DNA from: Turbatrix aceti | Taxonomy: Eukaryota; Nematoda; Chromadorea; Rhabditida; Panagrolaimidae | Reading direction: 5' to 3' | NCBI GenBank assembly: GCA_963969345.1 | Contig: OZ017769.1 | Coordinates: 7,009,725 to 7,073,724 of the forward strand | DNA length: 64,000 nt | Part shown: one piece after another, positions 10,861 to 24,500 of the stretch | How the letters are laid out: every line of letters starts with the position of its first letter | Position numbering within the stretch: position 1 is the first letter of the stretch | Program-made: the position numbers and the translations under genes | Notes under the pieces: model-generated | The model's database searches: none | The model's input: only the letters and a program-made list of their open reading frames with translations | What the model was told of the DNA's origin: nothing

Positions 10861-11920
10861 CTACTCTGCCGGACTGGGAATGCGAACGATGCGCGGCGGC
10901 TCGTCCGTCTGACCGACGTAGACATCCCCGGATTCCGCGATGGCGAGTGCGTGGCCGGCGAGGTTGTCGACGAGGGTGCGGGCTGTGCTCGTCGCAATAT
11001 CAATGACAAAGACGTTGGCGCCGATTTCGGGCCCCTGCGTGAGGCCGACGAGGTAGTGTTGCTTCTCCCGGATGGCGTGGACGGCGCCGACGTTTTCGGC
11101 GAGTGTAACGATGGCGCCGAAGGGCAGCGCCATGTTGTGGCCCGCGTTGGATTTGGACGAGGTCAGACCGGCGGCGACGCACTGGATGCGCTCGTTGTTG
11201 CGGTCCGCGACGCAGAGCACGTCGAGGTCTTCGATGAGTGCCAGCGAGTGTGGAACCAGGAATTCACCCGGTGCCGCGCCATCTTCGTCCCCGTCGAGTT
11301 GGCCGAACTGGTCGAGCAGCGTGCCGTTTGCTGCGAATTTTAGGATGCGACCGTTGCAGTAGCCGTCGGCGACGAAGAAGACGCCGTTGGAGGCGACAGC
11401 GACGTCGGTCGGCTGACAGAAGTGAGCGTCGTCCGAGCCGGGAACCAGTGGTTCGCCCAGCACGAGGCTAGGCTTGAACGTGGTGCCGTTGAGGCGCATC
11501 ACCTGGTGCAGGCCGACGTCCGTCACCCAGACGTTACCTGCCGCGTCGACGGTCAGGCCGTGGGGCATGTAGAAGGCGCCTGCGCCGTGCTGACCGGTCA
11601 CCTGACCAGAAACGGGCTCGATGACGTAGAGCGTGTCGTTCGGGATAGCGCCCAGCGAAGGGTTTAACGAAAAGTTGTCGTCAAACGAGCTAAAAGCCGG
11701 AAAAGTTTTGCCTTTTTCGAGAAAAGTGAAATAAGAAAACCTACTCAGCATCCCAGACGCGGTCCGCTCGGTGGAAGACGACGAGTTTTCCCAAAGGATT
11801 AATGCCGAGACCGGAAACCTGCCCGAGGGGCAGCGAGACAGGCAGGATGTCGAATTGCGCGGCGAGCCCGCACGTGAGCCCCACCAATGCGAGGAGACAG
11901 CGACCGACTCCAGCAAGCAT
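10861..11920 (-). CDS. Peptidyl-alpha-hydroxyglycine alpha-amidating lyase (stand-alone PAL)
   Basis: Two exons on the minus strand, 11920-11745 and 11689-10861, encode 334 residues. PAL performs the second step of C-terminal amidation: it cleaves peptidyl-alpha-hydroxyglycine to amidated peptide and glyoxylate in secretory granules. A signal peptide (MLAGVGRCLLALVGLTCGLA) is followed directly by the PAL beta-propeller with NHL-type repeats. Diagnostic strings are LVVFHRADRVWDADSFDDNF across the splice, HGLTVDAAGNVWVTD, LHQV, PGSDDAHFCQPTDVAV and VADGYCNGRILKF. There is no monooxygenase (PHM) domain and no membrane anchor, so the two activities would come from separate genes, as in insects. 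The intron is 55 bp and phase 2. Confidence 0.93.
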
Positions 11921-13644
11921 GGCGACAGAGAGTGGCTTCCGTGGCGCGCGCTAGAGGCAGGGCGCTGGCAGGGCACGCCGGGCGGGTCGGCAATCGATAG
12001 TGCCGTGCGTGCCTGGGGTCACGTCATGCCTACACGCCACGGGCAAAGACCGGGGCCGAGGCAGGCGTCCGCACGCAACAGCTAGGCGTTTGTTTCCGCC
12101 GGTGAGCGTGAACAAGGTGCGAACGAGAATGCCTTCGATGGCGTGCAAACAAACAAACAGGCGGGCATTTCTAGGAATTTCTTTGAATTACTCGAGTTGG
12201 CGTGATTTCGCAGAAGAACCCAACCCGCGAGTCAAGATTGAAGCTTGGTTTCTGATGCAGTAAGTCTTCGTGGCACTCCTAATGAAGTCAGCAGCTATGT
12301 AACTTTAATTGAAACTTCCTCTGTTCTGCAGAGAAATTAGAGCACTCAAAAAAAGGCAATTACGAGAAATGCATTCGGTGTTACGGGTTACGATAATAAA
12401 TGGCCGCTCGTGCTTGCTTTCCTCGGCTGACGTGACACCAGCCAGCCACGGGCACTTTGTGCTGGACTGGTGTAGTCTGACTGGCTACGATAGCTCTGAT
12501 ATTTGCCTTCGCACGACAACCAGAGTTCTCTGGTTCTGTCAATACAACCGACGTGCACGGCAAAAAAACAGACACGGAGCTTCCTTGAACTCATTCAATT
12601 GAGACTTGTTTCAAAAAAGTTCTGCCTGCGTGAGACGCTGGTGTCGCGCTTTTGCTGCGCTGCAAGTGACGGAATTTAATTTTATTCAAACGTGAATGTG
12701 CCATCTGAGTGAGCGTTTTTGTGCCCAAGACGTTGGCTGCTCGCTTGTCAGGTCTGGGAATTCAATTTCACAGACTGAAGATCACGTAGGAAAAGAAATT
12801 TATTTATTTCATTAGTGGAAATCCCATTCAATGTCAGATTACGGTAGCTCAGATTCCAGTGCAGATGAAAGCGATAGCAATGACATCAGAGGGTGGAGCA
12901 GCTTGGCCAAGTGTTTGTTTGCCGTTATCTCATTTAGGCACAAACAATTTCGGTCTATAGCCCAGGGGCTTGCAGAAAATTAACTGGGCCAGGGCGGTTT
13001 AGGTCCACTTTGGACACAGGCAAAAAATCGGCATTCGGAAGAAAAAAACTAAAAGTGCAAAAAAATGAAATTTCGTGGTAGGAAACCTGGAATTTCGTGC
13101 CGAGAAACGCTACATGTTCAAATCAAAATCGGTGTACGATTTCAAAAATAATATTTTTTCTTTGAATTTCATAAATTTTAATAAAGTGTTACATCTTCTC
13201 ATAATTTTTTTTCGCAAAAGCGTTCACTCATTATTTAACATGTCGCGTGCCAAAATGACGAATTTTCAAGTCAAAATTGTAACAGTGTGACGGTGGGGGC
13301 GAGAATTATGAACAGCTTGCAGGTGGGTCACTTAATTTATCATTGGGAGTTGAACTTCCGAGTTTTAATTAATTGCGATTTGGTAGTTTGGACAATTGTT
13401 CCCCGTCGTCGCAGCCGATCCGGTGTCGAGCCGCCGCCGCCGCCGCACGCGGCGATGATCTCAGTTGTTGGTGGAAGGCGGCAGGCTTGACGATATTGGG
13501 TGCTGGCCGGCCAGCCGGCTACCCCTGCCCTGCCAATGCATTCCGTCCCGTCTAGCAGCGCGCTGGGCGATCGCCTGCAGCTGATTTCGATTTCGATTTC
13601 GATTTCGTTTTCCCTCCCTGTGCCACACTACCTGGGATGCCCTG
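11921..13644. other. Divergent intergenic region, amidating lyase / CSPG4-like
   Basis: It should hold the promoters of both neighbours. The part next to the lyase is GC-rich, and 12600-13300 is AT-rich with poly(A/T) runs. A GATTTC-type hexamer repeat lies near 13584-13608, close to the CSPG4-like ATG. No gene was found. Confidence 0.5.
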
Positions 13645-16600
13645 ATGGTGCTTCCGGCTTCTGTGCCCGCCGTCTTGCCCCTCGTCGCCTCGCTGACGCT
13701 GCTCGCCCTCAACGCCACCCTTGCACCCCTCGACGTCGGTGGCAACGGCGTCTTCGCTGTCCTGCTATCGCCGAATCGCAACATTTCCCTGTTATTTAGA
13801 GATCGCCAGGTTTTCGCGGATTCGAGTCCGATCACGAAGTCGCCGTTGGTCGACGATCGACCAGTTCACTTTTCTGCGTTTTGTTTGAACGACTTTGCCC
13901 TTCGCCTCGCCGTCGATGACGAATCCCGGGTCATTCCTTCGCCCTCGCTCTGCAGGAGGAACTCTACGGGCAACAGTAAGTCTGACACCTCCGACGAACA
14001 CGCGGGGGCTTTTTGCAGGGGTTGAAATATGACCACAGCAGCACCTTACTTTTTGCCAGTGTTTTTAGCCGAGGGTGCAATTTGTCATCCTTGCCAGGCG
14101 CTACGGCATATGGCCCTTCGATGTTCACTTTCGCGCGTATTATATTTTTTTATACACCTCTAAAAAAATTGAGCGGCTGGCCCAAAATATGTGATAGTTT
14201 TTTTTTGGTGATCAAAACGGTTTTTTTTATGGCGAGCAATTCACGGCCAAAAAATCGGATTTTGCTGTTCACAGCCGTCAAGTGACTTGTTTTTGACCCT
14301 TTCATCGGCTTTGTTAGCCCGCAAATAACTACCTGAGCTGGCTAAAGCGAGATTAAGCAAAATATAATAACAATTGACTCATTGCTTCTATGCCGCGTTC
14401 GTTCATTCGACTCTCCGACTGTTTTGATTGATTGCAATTTTGAAGACCTTGTCTGCGTGCCCAGGTGCTTGCAGGTGCTGAGCAAAGCTTTTTTCGTCCC
14501 CGTCCAGCACGTAAAGTCCAGCGGTATAGATAAAAAAACCCGGCAGGGGCAGACGAACACCAAAGCAATGCAATTAACTTGAAACCGGAAACTTTTAAGT
14601 TAACACTTTTTTTTTCAGAGTTTGTCGTTGGCCCCGATGATTCCCAGTGGCTGTTTCGGGGCTGCGTGCGCGATGTGGCCCTTGGCCCACAGCTTCTTCT
14701 CACCAGCTGGTGCCGGTATGTCTTTTTGGCAGTTTTGTTCATTGAATTGGCGCCAATCGTGTCCGATTTGTCGGCAGCTTATTGCGAGCGCCATAAAACG
14801 CTTTATGACACACATGCCCATCCAATTAGCCCGGTCGATTTTGACTCTCGATCCGTGTTTATGATGCGGTAACGGCTCTTGCGGCTCTTGATCTTGGCCG
14901 CGCTCCTTGGCTGGCCTCGTCGGATAAAAAAACATTACTTCTGATTGGGCTGCAAAACAATGCAATAGGCGCTGTTTTGCAACAATTTCCGCGAGTTTCA
15001 GACAAACATGTTTATTTTTCAATTTCTGAATTTTGGATCCTAAAATTAAAAAACAAACAGGATAAAAAAGCACAAATGCACGTTTTTTTATTTTTCAGTT
15101 CGCTAAAGGACACGGATGACTCTCCAACCTCGGCAGCTTCCGAAGTCGCGGAATTGCTCTATTCAGACGCAGCTTCGGGGCACCGCCCGCTTCAGCCGGT
15201 TTACGTCGGCGATCCGATACGGGTTTTGGAGAACGATTCCATCCTTGTTCAGTGGAGGAACTTTTACCTGTTTCCCGAACACCGGAGATTCCGCATAGCC
15301 AATGACGACGTCGTCTTTGACATCGTTGACCAGCCTCAACATGGTTCGCTTGTTTTGGTGTCTCCCAGCGGCCATCGGATTCACGCCACGCGATTTACGT
15401 ACTCCGATCTCGTCGAACGCAGGCTGTTCTACGAGCATGACGGATCCGAAAATACTGCCGACTCATTTGACATACAAGTCGCGATTGCTAATTCCAAAGT
15501 GGACTTTGGGGATCTGAGACATCGGACTTACACTATCAAAGTTTTGGTTGAGCCTCGAAATGATCCACCGCAGATCGCGCTTGGCGCCGGGGGCAGGAGA
15601 ATTACGCTGGTGCCCGGAGTTCGGTGAGTCGTTTTTCATGATGCCTGCAGGTCAAATTTTTTTTTCAGAGTTCCGCTGACCGAAAACAACGTCAAAGTAT
15701 GGGACGCGGACAGCCCGACTGACCAGGTCTTTATCCGGGTCAAATCGCCGCTGCCAAGTGTCCGCTTTTTTTCCATCTACCGTTCCGGCCTTCCGCTGAC
15801 CCGCTTTTCCATGGCTGATCTCCTAAACCGAAAAATAGTAGTTCAACTTGACTCTCGCTCCTCTGCAGAAGCTTCGCCAGTTTCTGTGGACCTCGATGCG
15901 GTAGACAGCGCCGGCGCGACCAGTTCGACTGCCGTGACGCTCGAGTTCGTGCCTTCAGGAGTGGACTTTCATCTCCAGGCCAACACCGGACTGCAGTTGC
16001 CTCACAAAGGCATCGCAACATTCACGCGCAACAATTTAGCATTCAGCGTTGCCAGCGACGGCTCAGAAGTCGGCCTGGCTCTGGGCTATGTTGTTGTCGA
16101 TCAGCCGGAATTTGGCATTATCGAGTGCCAACGCCGGGGACGCGCGGCGGATTTTCAAATGTGTTCTGCCTTTAACCAGACCGATATCGATGATTCGAGA
16201 GTCCGGTACAGGCACACCAGTGAAAATCGGCCCAGCAGCGATGTTTTTACCTTCAAGGTAATTTTTTTCTCTGTTTGACCAACATAACTGGGAGTTTTTC
16301 TTTTTTTTGCAGGTTCTGGCCGGCGATTTCGACTCTCCGACCCATGATTTTCGCATCGACTTTGTGTCCGTTAGCGTGCGTGTCTTCATGCCCGCTTCAC
16401 TCGTCATAAACAACACGGACACGGGATTGATCACGCGGGATCACCTTCTGGCGACGACTTTTCCAAGCACTTTTCAACCCGACCAGCTCATTTATCACGT
16501 CGTCGAGCCGCCCAAGTTTGGCATCCTGAGTCGCCGCCTGGAAGGCAATCGAAACCGACGCATCGGTGTTTCATCAAACTTTTCGCAGGCTCATATCGAT

Positions 16601-19600
16601 GAAGGCCGCATCTTTTACAAGCTCCACTTTGTTCATTATAACGTCGTCAACGATTTTGTCACTTTCCGATTGGTGACGCCGGCCGTTACTTCTGAGCTTC
16701 TGCGCTTTGACGTGACGTATGTTCCTGGCGGGAATTCTATCCAGGTTTGTTTTTTTATAGATAATTGAAGTTTGCGTGCAAAGACCCAAAAAACTGTTCC
16801 AGACAACGAACCGGACCCTGATCGTCCCAGAAGGCGGGTCGCAGACGATCTCGAACAACACGCTTTGGGTCGAAACACCGGACGACACCACCTTCGACTT
16901 CACAGTCGTTCTGCCTCCCTTCAACGGCCAGCTGGTGATGGTCAACGAAGAGGGAGCCAAGTTTGTACTCGGAGCGGGAGATTCATTTGATTCCCGTGAC
17001 ATCGCGAGTCGGCGGCTTTTCTACGAACACTCCGGCGACGAGGCCTGGCAGGATCGAATCGCGCTTGTCGTCGAGAGCCGTCACCGACCGAACACGAAAT
17101 TGCCGCTCACGCTGACCGTCCAGGTGATCCAGGAAAACGATCACGCCCCGGAGTTGCTGCTTCCCGGCAACGAACACGCCATCTACGTCGTCGAAAAGAA
17201 CGAGCGCACGCTGTTGCCCTGCCTTTTTCCATGGAAGGACGTCGACGTCGGTTCTCGGCCCCTTGCTTTCACCTTTCCAGAAACCGCCCTTCGCGACTTT
17301 GTATTTTTCACCAAATCGTCGCCACCGCTGCCGGTACGTCGCTTCACGGTTGACGATCTGCGCCAGAAGCGGCTCGTTGTTCGTCACCTCGGGCTCAAAA
17401 AGACGGCCCTCGTTAAATACACTGTCTCGGACGGAAAACATCAGGCCACTGCTACAATTCGTTTCATGGCGCAGGAACCGTTTGTCAAGTTGGAGCGCGC
17501 GATCATTCGTCTGGATTCTGGACCAGCTGATGGCCTCGTGCCTCTGGGCCCGATGAACGTCTCCGCGCAGTCCAATCTGGACGTCGATCTCGCTGCTATC
17601 GAATTCAGCGTCGACGCGGTCGGGGCGTCTCCTTTCAAGCTCCTGGAAAACGGTGTTTTGCGGACGGTTCGGGACTTTAGGCAGAAAGATGTCGACGAAC
17701 TGAAGATTTTTGTCGCGATGCAGTCTTTGTCCGAGGGCCAGAAGCCGATCAGCGTGAATCTGCGCGTGCTCAACCTCGAGACGACAGCTCACATTGAGGT
17801 TCAGAAGACAGCGGCTACAGTTACCACCCGATTCCACCTCCAACACGAGCTGGTGCTCGACGAATCCGCAGTGGCCGTCATTGACGAATCCGTGATCAAG
17901 GTGGACATTTCCCATCGTCCGCACGCGGTCGTTAAATTTGTTGTGACCAAGCAGCCAGGTGCGGGGGCTCTTGTTCTTTCTCCTGCCAACGGTGAGGCTT
18001 TGTGAAGGTAAATTCGGCATCTTGACCTCTCACTTTTTCAGAAACATCAAAATCAGCACTCGTCTCAACATCAAAGGTGTGGGGCTTTCACCCCAGTGAC
18101 GTCACTCTCAGAAGACTGCGCTACGTCCATCAACGCCCGAATATCACTCTCGGAAAATACGATGATGCGTTTTCCTTCAAAGTCATCGCGGACCGCGTTT
18201 CTTACGGCCCGTTCACGATTTTTGTTCGGAAACGGATGCAACTCGCTATTTCGTTGCGCATTGCCGCAGATCTCCGATGCGATGCGGCTGGGAACTCGAC
18301 GCTCGATCAGCGTCATGTCAAGTTGCAAACTGCGCTCGCTGCTGCTCCGGTGACTCTCCGCGTTGCGAAGGCGCCAAATCACGGCCAACTTGCTTTTGCC
18401 CACAACCCAACCGTTGCTATTCAGACTTTCTCAGTTGACCAGCTAGGAAATGGAGAGGTAGTGTATTTCTCGACTGCAAAAGTATCGGAAGACGAGCTGA
18501 GTCTCGTTGCGTGCATCAAGGAGTCCGTCTGCACGAAGTCGGAGGTTCTGAAGGTTCTCATCGATCAGCCGAACCTGCTGGCTCCTGAAATTGTGAAGAA
18601 CGAGAAACTTGTTATTCGGGGAGAAGCGACTTCTCTGACTACGTCGGTTATTAACGCTTCGGTGAGTTGACGAACAAAAGAAATGTTTTTTAAAATTTTG
18701 AATTGTTTTCAGGATGCAGATTCGCCTCCTCGAGCGTTGGTTTACGTCCTTGGAGAAGCTTCAAACGGCCACGTCGCTTTCAAATCAGCGCCAACTGTGC
18801 CTGTTGGATCATTCACACAGGCCGAGCTGCAGAGCGGCGAAGTGCTGTTTGTCGCTCAGAACGGTTAGTTTTTGCTTGTTTACAATCAAGAAACTGTTTT
18901 TGCCTTTGCAGACACCACCAAAGGCGGTTTTTCGTTCCTGCTGAGCGACGGCCTTCACCAAACAGCAGCGGAGTATTTTGTCTTCGAACGGTCGTCGAAG
19001 AACGCCGCCGTTCTCGAGACCAACGCTCGGCTCGTCACTGCACCTCTGCAGCACGCTGTAGTCAGTGAGGATGTGCTGAAGGCGGTCATCGGCTCCACGC
19101 CCCCGGAGAAGGTCACCTTTTCGGTCGTTCGCCAACCTGTGCACGGTCGACTCTTCCGAGATCGCAACAAAATGGTACTTCGCTTTACGCAGGCGGATAT
19201 CAATGCGCGCCGCATTTCTTATCAGTCAGACGCTGCACAGCTCGGCGCGTGGCTGCAGAAAGACTACTTCACCTTCGTCGTCCACCCCGAAGGTCACGAC
19301 GCCAGCGACATGGAAGCGTCAAAGTTCAGAGTGCTTCTGACCTTCGGCGCGCTCACTTCCGAAGCGCTCAGCCAATTTGTGTCCGTGCCGAAGTCTTTGT
19401 CGCTCGGCAAAGGGCAGTCGATTGCTCTCAACTCGTCGATTCTTGACCTCAGCGGGCTCGAAGACGCTTGCGGGCTCAATCTTGTTGTTGAGGTGCTGCG
19501 CGTGCCTCGATATGTGCGTCTGGATCTGGTGGCAAAGTCCCCCGACCAGTCAGGCAGCAGCAGCGAAAGTGTGGATTCCTACGAGCTTTCGGGAGCGTCT

Positions 19601-21418
19601 ACAAAGCCTCTCCAGCTGCCGGCCGAAGAGCTGGTCTCTGGAAGACACGTCATCCTTCATGCCGACGAAGAAGGCGACGGCGAGATGCTATTTTCCGTTT
19701 TTCCCGCCAGCGAGAAGATAAAGAAAAGCAACCGGCTTCGTGTCGCGCTGCCGATTGAAGTGTCACTGTCGCTTCGCGTCCCTAACCCCGAAATTGTGCA
19801 CTTCCGGCCGGAAATAACACTCGTTTCTGGCGGAGCCACCACGCTCGAGCCGGATGATTTCCTCGCAGAAGCAGCTGTCCAGCCGCCCACAGAAGTCATC
19901 TACCGAGTCGTTCAACGCGGTTCAAATGGCGTCCGTGTTGTGGTCCTCGATGAAGCACTGGATGGCGCAGAAGCCAGCTTCAGTCAAGCTCAAGTGAACA
20001 AAGGCCAGGTGCGAATTGAGCACACGCCCCTCTCCTCGGATGACCGATTTGACGTCCTGGTCCTGGCCATAGGCGCTGATGAAGGCCCTGCGAACGTGCA
20101 ATATCGGGCACTCATTGTCCGTGTGGAGCCCCTGGCACTGCACCTGTTCAACCATACGGACATCTCCTACCTGCAGGGCAAGACCTATGTCGTCCTCCAT
20201 CGCGGTCACCTGGGAGCAGACTCGAACGGGGACCGTTCCAAGATCGTTTACAACGTCACTGAGCCTCCTCAGAACGGGACGTTTTATTGGGTCGCCGGTG
20301 AACGAGAAGCGACGTCTTTTACTCAGACCAATATCGACAACGGCGATGTTCTCTACGCTCAGCTCAACATGGACGCCTTCCAGGATTCGTTCGCTTTCAC
20401 CGTTGGCAATGATGAAATGGAGCTCCTGCATCAGAAGTCGGAGATCCGCGTACTGCCTGCTGTGGAGGCGCAGGATCTGGTTGCAGACGCAAAAACAGTC
20501 ACCCAAGTCACCCCGGGTTATCTCAATGCCAGCACGCTGGTTGGCAAGATTCCGCGTTTCCTGGTTCTTTCAACGCCGCGTTTTGGACGATTGTTCCTTC
20601 ATCCGACGCCCAACGAGTCGGCAGTCTTCTTCACGCAGGCGGATGTCGACGAGGGCAGGCTGTTCTACCACGCGTTCGACGTCCACGAACGGACAGATGA
20701 ACAGTTGAGTCTTGAACTCCGCGCGGACGGTGTTCAGCCAGCGCGCTTCACCTGGCATGTCGACATCCGGCCAATTGACAAGCGACTCGGCGCCATTCAG
20801 CCCGGCGGCCGTAAAAAGGTAGCCCCCGGCACCGACGACGCGGCCACTCGGGCGGCAACCCCTCGCATGACTCCCGAGCTGAATGAATATTTCCCGCTCT
20901 TCGTGATGGCCGGCATCGTCGGAGCTGTCATCGTGGCTCTCTGCTGCCGTCGATCGTCCAAAAAGAAGAAAAAGGAAGACGCAGCCGCTGCCGCAGATAA
21001 AATGGCGCCAACAATTACGCGCAACGAATCTGGCATGCAGCTCCAGCTCAACATCACCGACAACGACTTTCCCCTCGCCGGCAGCACCCGCGGCGTCGAG
21101 CTTCTCGACACGACTGTTTACGCGTCCGTCGGCGGTGCTCCCGGAGCGGCAGGTCCAACCCGCCGGAAAACTGGATCCGTGTCTTTTGAACCCACAGTTT
21201 CCACTTTTGACCCCGACTCCGGCCCCAACCCACCCCATGTCCGCATAGCCCCTCTTCGGCGGGGCCCGGGCTCCGCTTTCAAAGCCACGCCCCTTGCCAG
21301 TCTTGCGGCAGCCGCCGCCGCGCGTGCGAAATCGCCATCCCCCACAGACGAAACTGTCTCCGGCGTCAGGCTGCCTGCCGCGCCCTCTCAACTCAGGAGA
21401 AATCAGTACTGGGTGTGA
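13645..21418 (+). CDS. Chondroitin sulfate proteoglycan 4 (NG2)-like transmembrane protein
   Basis: Nine exons, 13645-13975, 14619-14715, 15099-15623, 15669-16257, 16313-16744, 16803-17991, 18042-18661, 18713-18863 and 18912-21418, encode 2,146 residues. The protein is a type I cell-surface protein linking matrix to the cytoskeleton (NG2 in vertebrates, Kon-tiki in flies). Seen in order are a signal peptide, one short laminin-G-like domain ending WLFRGCVRDVALG, then a long array of CSPG repeats (recurrent VxxPxxGxL...FTQxDI...RxxYxH). A transmembrane segment lies at about 1970-1993 (FVMAGIVGAVIVALCC), then a Lys-rich stop-transfer and a tail of about 150 residues. The last four residues are QYWV, the PDZ-binding end of vertebrate NG2. 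Only one LamG was found where vertebrates have two, so a missed exon in intron 1 (13976-14618) is possible. Confidence 0.93.
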
Positions 21419-21542
21419 GTAAACATGATTTATTATAGCATTGCACATTTTTTTGTGCCATTCGAGCAGGGGTGAGCAAGAAGAGGGGTGAGGAGCGCGC
21501 CGGTCAAGGCAACCCGTCGTCGAAGTCATAGCTAGGACGGTT

Positions 21543-24500
21543 CTAGGAGGAAGAGGAGAGCCGCTTGATGGACTTGATGGATCGTCTGAGGCCGTTCTTC
21601 CGTCGGAGAGGCCGCGGCAACGGCGCGGATAACGGCACTCCATCCCGGTCGACGTCCACGTAGAATTCGTCCAAGTCGTCTTCCGCGGGTGGCACGCGAG
21701 CGTCGTCGAAGGGGTGGAACCGGCGGTTGGACGTTGATTGGTTTTCCTCGGGTGGCAGAACGCATTGGTCGATGGCGACAAAGTCAACCGTTACTTCGAC
21801 CTCGTCGACGAAGTAGAGCGGCGCGGTTCGATGGCTCTCCGAGCTGAGAACGCAGTTGTGCTCGATTTCGGCGTAGAAGTAAGAAACCGAGAGGCAATCG
21901 TGTGACTCGTGGAATCGATCGTAGCACGCTGTGATGCAGGCGACGAGATTCTCAGCGGATTTAGCGATGACTGCGTAGCCGAGCAGGGTTTTCTGTGGAA
22001 CGCGCTCGATGGCACCTGCCTGGCACTGTTCGACAAAATTCGCTGTCACACATGCTTTTTCGTACATGACCATGCCGGGGGCGTCGAGCAGGTGATTGTT
22101 TGCGTGGAAGCCCAGAGGCTCGCCCATCAGCACGCAAGATCGGGTCCGGGGCTCGTAGACGGCCGAGGAGCAGGGGAAGGGCGCCGAGCCTTCGAGCAGA
22201 TCCATGATGCATGACAGCACGCACTCGTCCTGGGAGCTCTGCTGACGGACCGTGTCTACGTGATCACCGGGCGGCATCTCGAGTTGATACTCCGCGGTTT
22301 TGATCATCAGGATGCCGTCCTGTGGGGGACAGCGCATGCCCCGGGGATCGACAGGGGCTGGGCGCCGGGTGACCTCACCGTCATCGGATACCGTTGTATG
22401 CGGCTGGCGCGTTGGAGGCTCGTCATCCCAGTAACTGAAAAAATATTAGTTTGGAAGCAAAAAAGAAGGCAAACAAACTCGCTGGTGACAATTATGTCTT
22501 CGCGCTCCTCAGCAGGTGGCACTTCGGTCGGGGCGGTGCTACCGGGCCTGAAAACGTGCGTTTCGATGCCCTTGAGCTTGGGTTTGTCGGTGCGGCCGTT
22601 GGCAATACAAGACGCAAGACTAGAAAAACCAGGTGTTGGCTGCAGGTACAAAATTCCGTCGTAGGCAACCAAATTGGAGTCGGTTGTACCGTTTTGGATG
22701 GGATAAATGTCGCAGAGGGACATAAACTGCGAGTAGGTGATTGATTTGCACGTCGGGTTTCTGCAAACGTGAAATTAATTCATTTTAGTATACATGCACC
22801 CCAAAAAAGAAAGAAACTTACTGTGCGCAAAATCGGACGCAATCACTCAAATTCAGATTCATTCTTCTCTCCATGGGAGAAGCGTCGGCGAGCATGCAGT
22901 TGTCAGCGACCTGAACGCATCTCGAGAGGAACTCTACCGTACTCTGACTCCTGAACTCCACAAACGATCCACACGCCTGGGATTGATCGTCCGAATAGTC
23001 GTCTTCAAAGAAGGATTTCAGCTGAGAGTCCTCGGACGAGCCACCAGCCACGATTGTTCCCAGGTCGTCGAGTATGGTAACGGGCGCCGGTGTCGGAGGA
23101 GGCTTCGTCTTTTTCCTAAATTTGAGAGGATTTCCGCTGGGATCAGGCTCGACGTCCGCCTTTCCTCGGACCCGGGCATTGGACCTCGCAGCGTGGAGTT
23201 TGTTTTCCTCGTACACCTTTGCGCCGAGCGCCACAGCGGTTTTGAGCACCTGAGGCATCGCGATGTCAAAAAGAGTGATTGGGTTGGCGTAGAAATCGAA
23301 GGTTTGCACCGTCGGTTTGTGCACGGTCCTGCCAAAAGCCTTGTGCTTGGTCACCTTGTGCCCGCCGAAATAGGCAAACTGCGGCGAATTAAAAAGATCA
23401 CTGCCGCTGTACTTATGCGAGTCGCCCAAAACTGTGTGTTTGACGTTTACCGTGTTTTCCCGGTCAATCTTGTGCCCGAGATGCCGGATTTTGGCGTACT
23501 GTGGGATTGGCGTTTGAGTGCCAGGAAGAGCTGGTATGACCAATCCGCCATCGGGCATTGCCATGTACGGCACGTTGGGCAGCAGCGTCTGCGTGTAGTA
23601 CGGGGTCGTCGCCTCTACGGGATAGGATGAGCCCCGGTACGTCCTGATAGGCCGCATGGGCTGGATCAGGTTCTGGCTCGTGTTCTCGTCTTCCTGGTAC
23701 GCGTAGCTCATGACCTTCTTGATCTTGCCTCTCACGCTGACCAGTGGGGCGCCGGGCTGGGATTTCTCGCCGCGATGCCGCTCCCAGGGCTGCAGGTGGT
23801 CGCGCGGGAAAAGGAACGTCCTCTGATCAGGGTCCAGGTTGGACATGTAATCGCTCGTTACGACAGTTTCCTCGTCTTCGGCCTGCTGGGTAGTGGCAGG
23901 CAGGAGCGTCGGGTGTTCCGGTCCAAATTGAGTAGTCGGAGCCGGGGTGACCCCCATGCTGTTGAGAAGACCCGTCGTCACGGCAAAAGGTGTCGTGTCT
24001 TCGGACAGTTCATCCGCACTTGCATCCGCGCTCAGGCTGTTGTACGGATCGTCCACGACTTCCGGATCCCTGAAGTGCTGTTTTGCGACTTTCTTAGAAG
24101 TCAGCGGAGGCATCGTAGATCGAATGAGATACGTCTGTGATAGGCCGAAAGCCGGGCCGCTTTTAGTAAACACGTCAGTCGTGCCACCGTCGACGTCGTA
24201 CCCAGAAAGCTCCTGGGACCATTGTCGCGCGTTTCCGTTCATCACCGTGCCAGACACCGCATCCACTGCCACGGAAGGCGTGTTGTGGCCTTCGTAGTCT
24301 GTTTCCTCGGGGTCCCTAACGCCGAGGGTAACGTCAACGTCTACGGCATTTGGGATGCCGTTGACGTGAGGTTCGTCAAAAGCAGCGTTGTCTGTGAGAT
24401 CTTCATACGACTCTTGCGGCTGGAGTTGCCGGGGAGGCTGCTCGGTAGCCAGCGTCGGCATCGGAGGATACGGATTGACCCGATCTTCGGTTTCTGTGTC

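Noticed and set aside
16983..18020. Long minus-strand open frame (345 codons) opposite the CSPG4-like exon 6
   Set aside because: It lies fully antisense to a confirmed coding exon, and its stretch is explained by the codon bias of that exon. No family resemblance and no splice sites of its own.
20570..21787. 405-codon minus-strand frame overlapping the ends of the CSPG4-like and PAN genes
   Set aside because: It is antisense to the last CSPG4 exon and out of frame with the PAN gene's last exon; both real genes account for the region.
22794..23630. 278-codon plus-strand frame
   Set aside because: Antisense shadow of the large PAN-gene exon, with no independent support.
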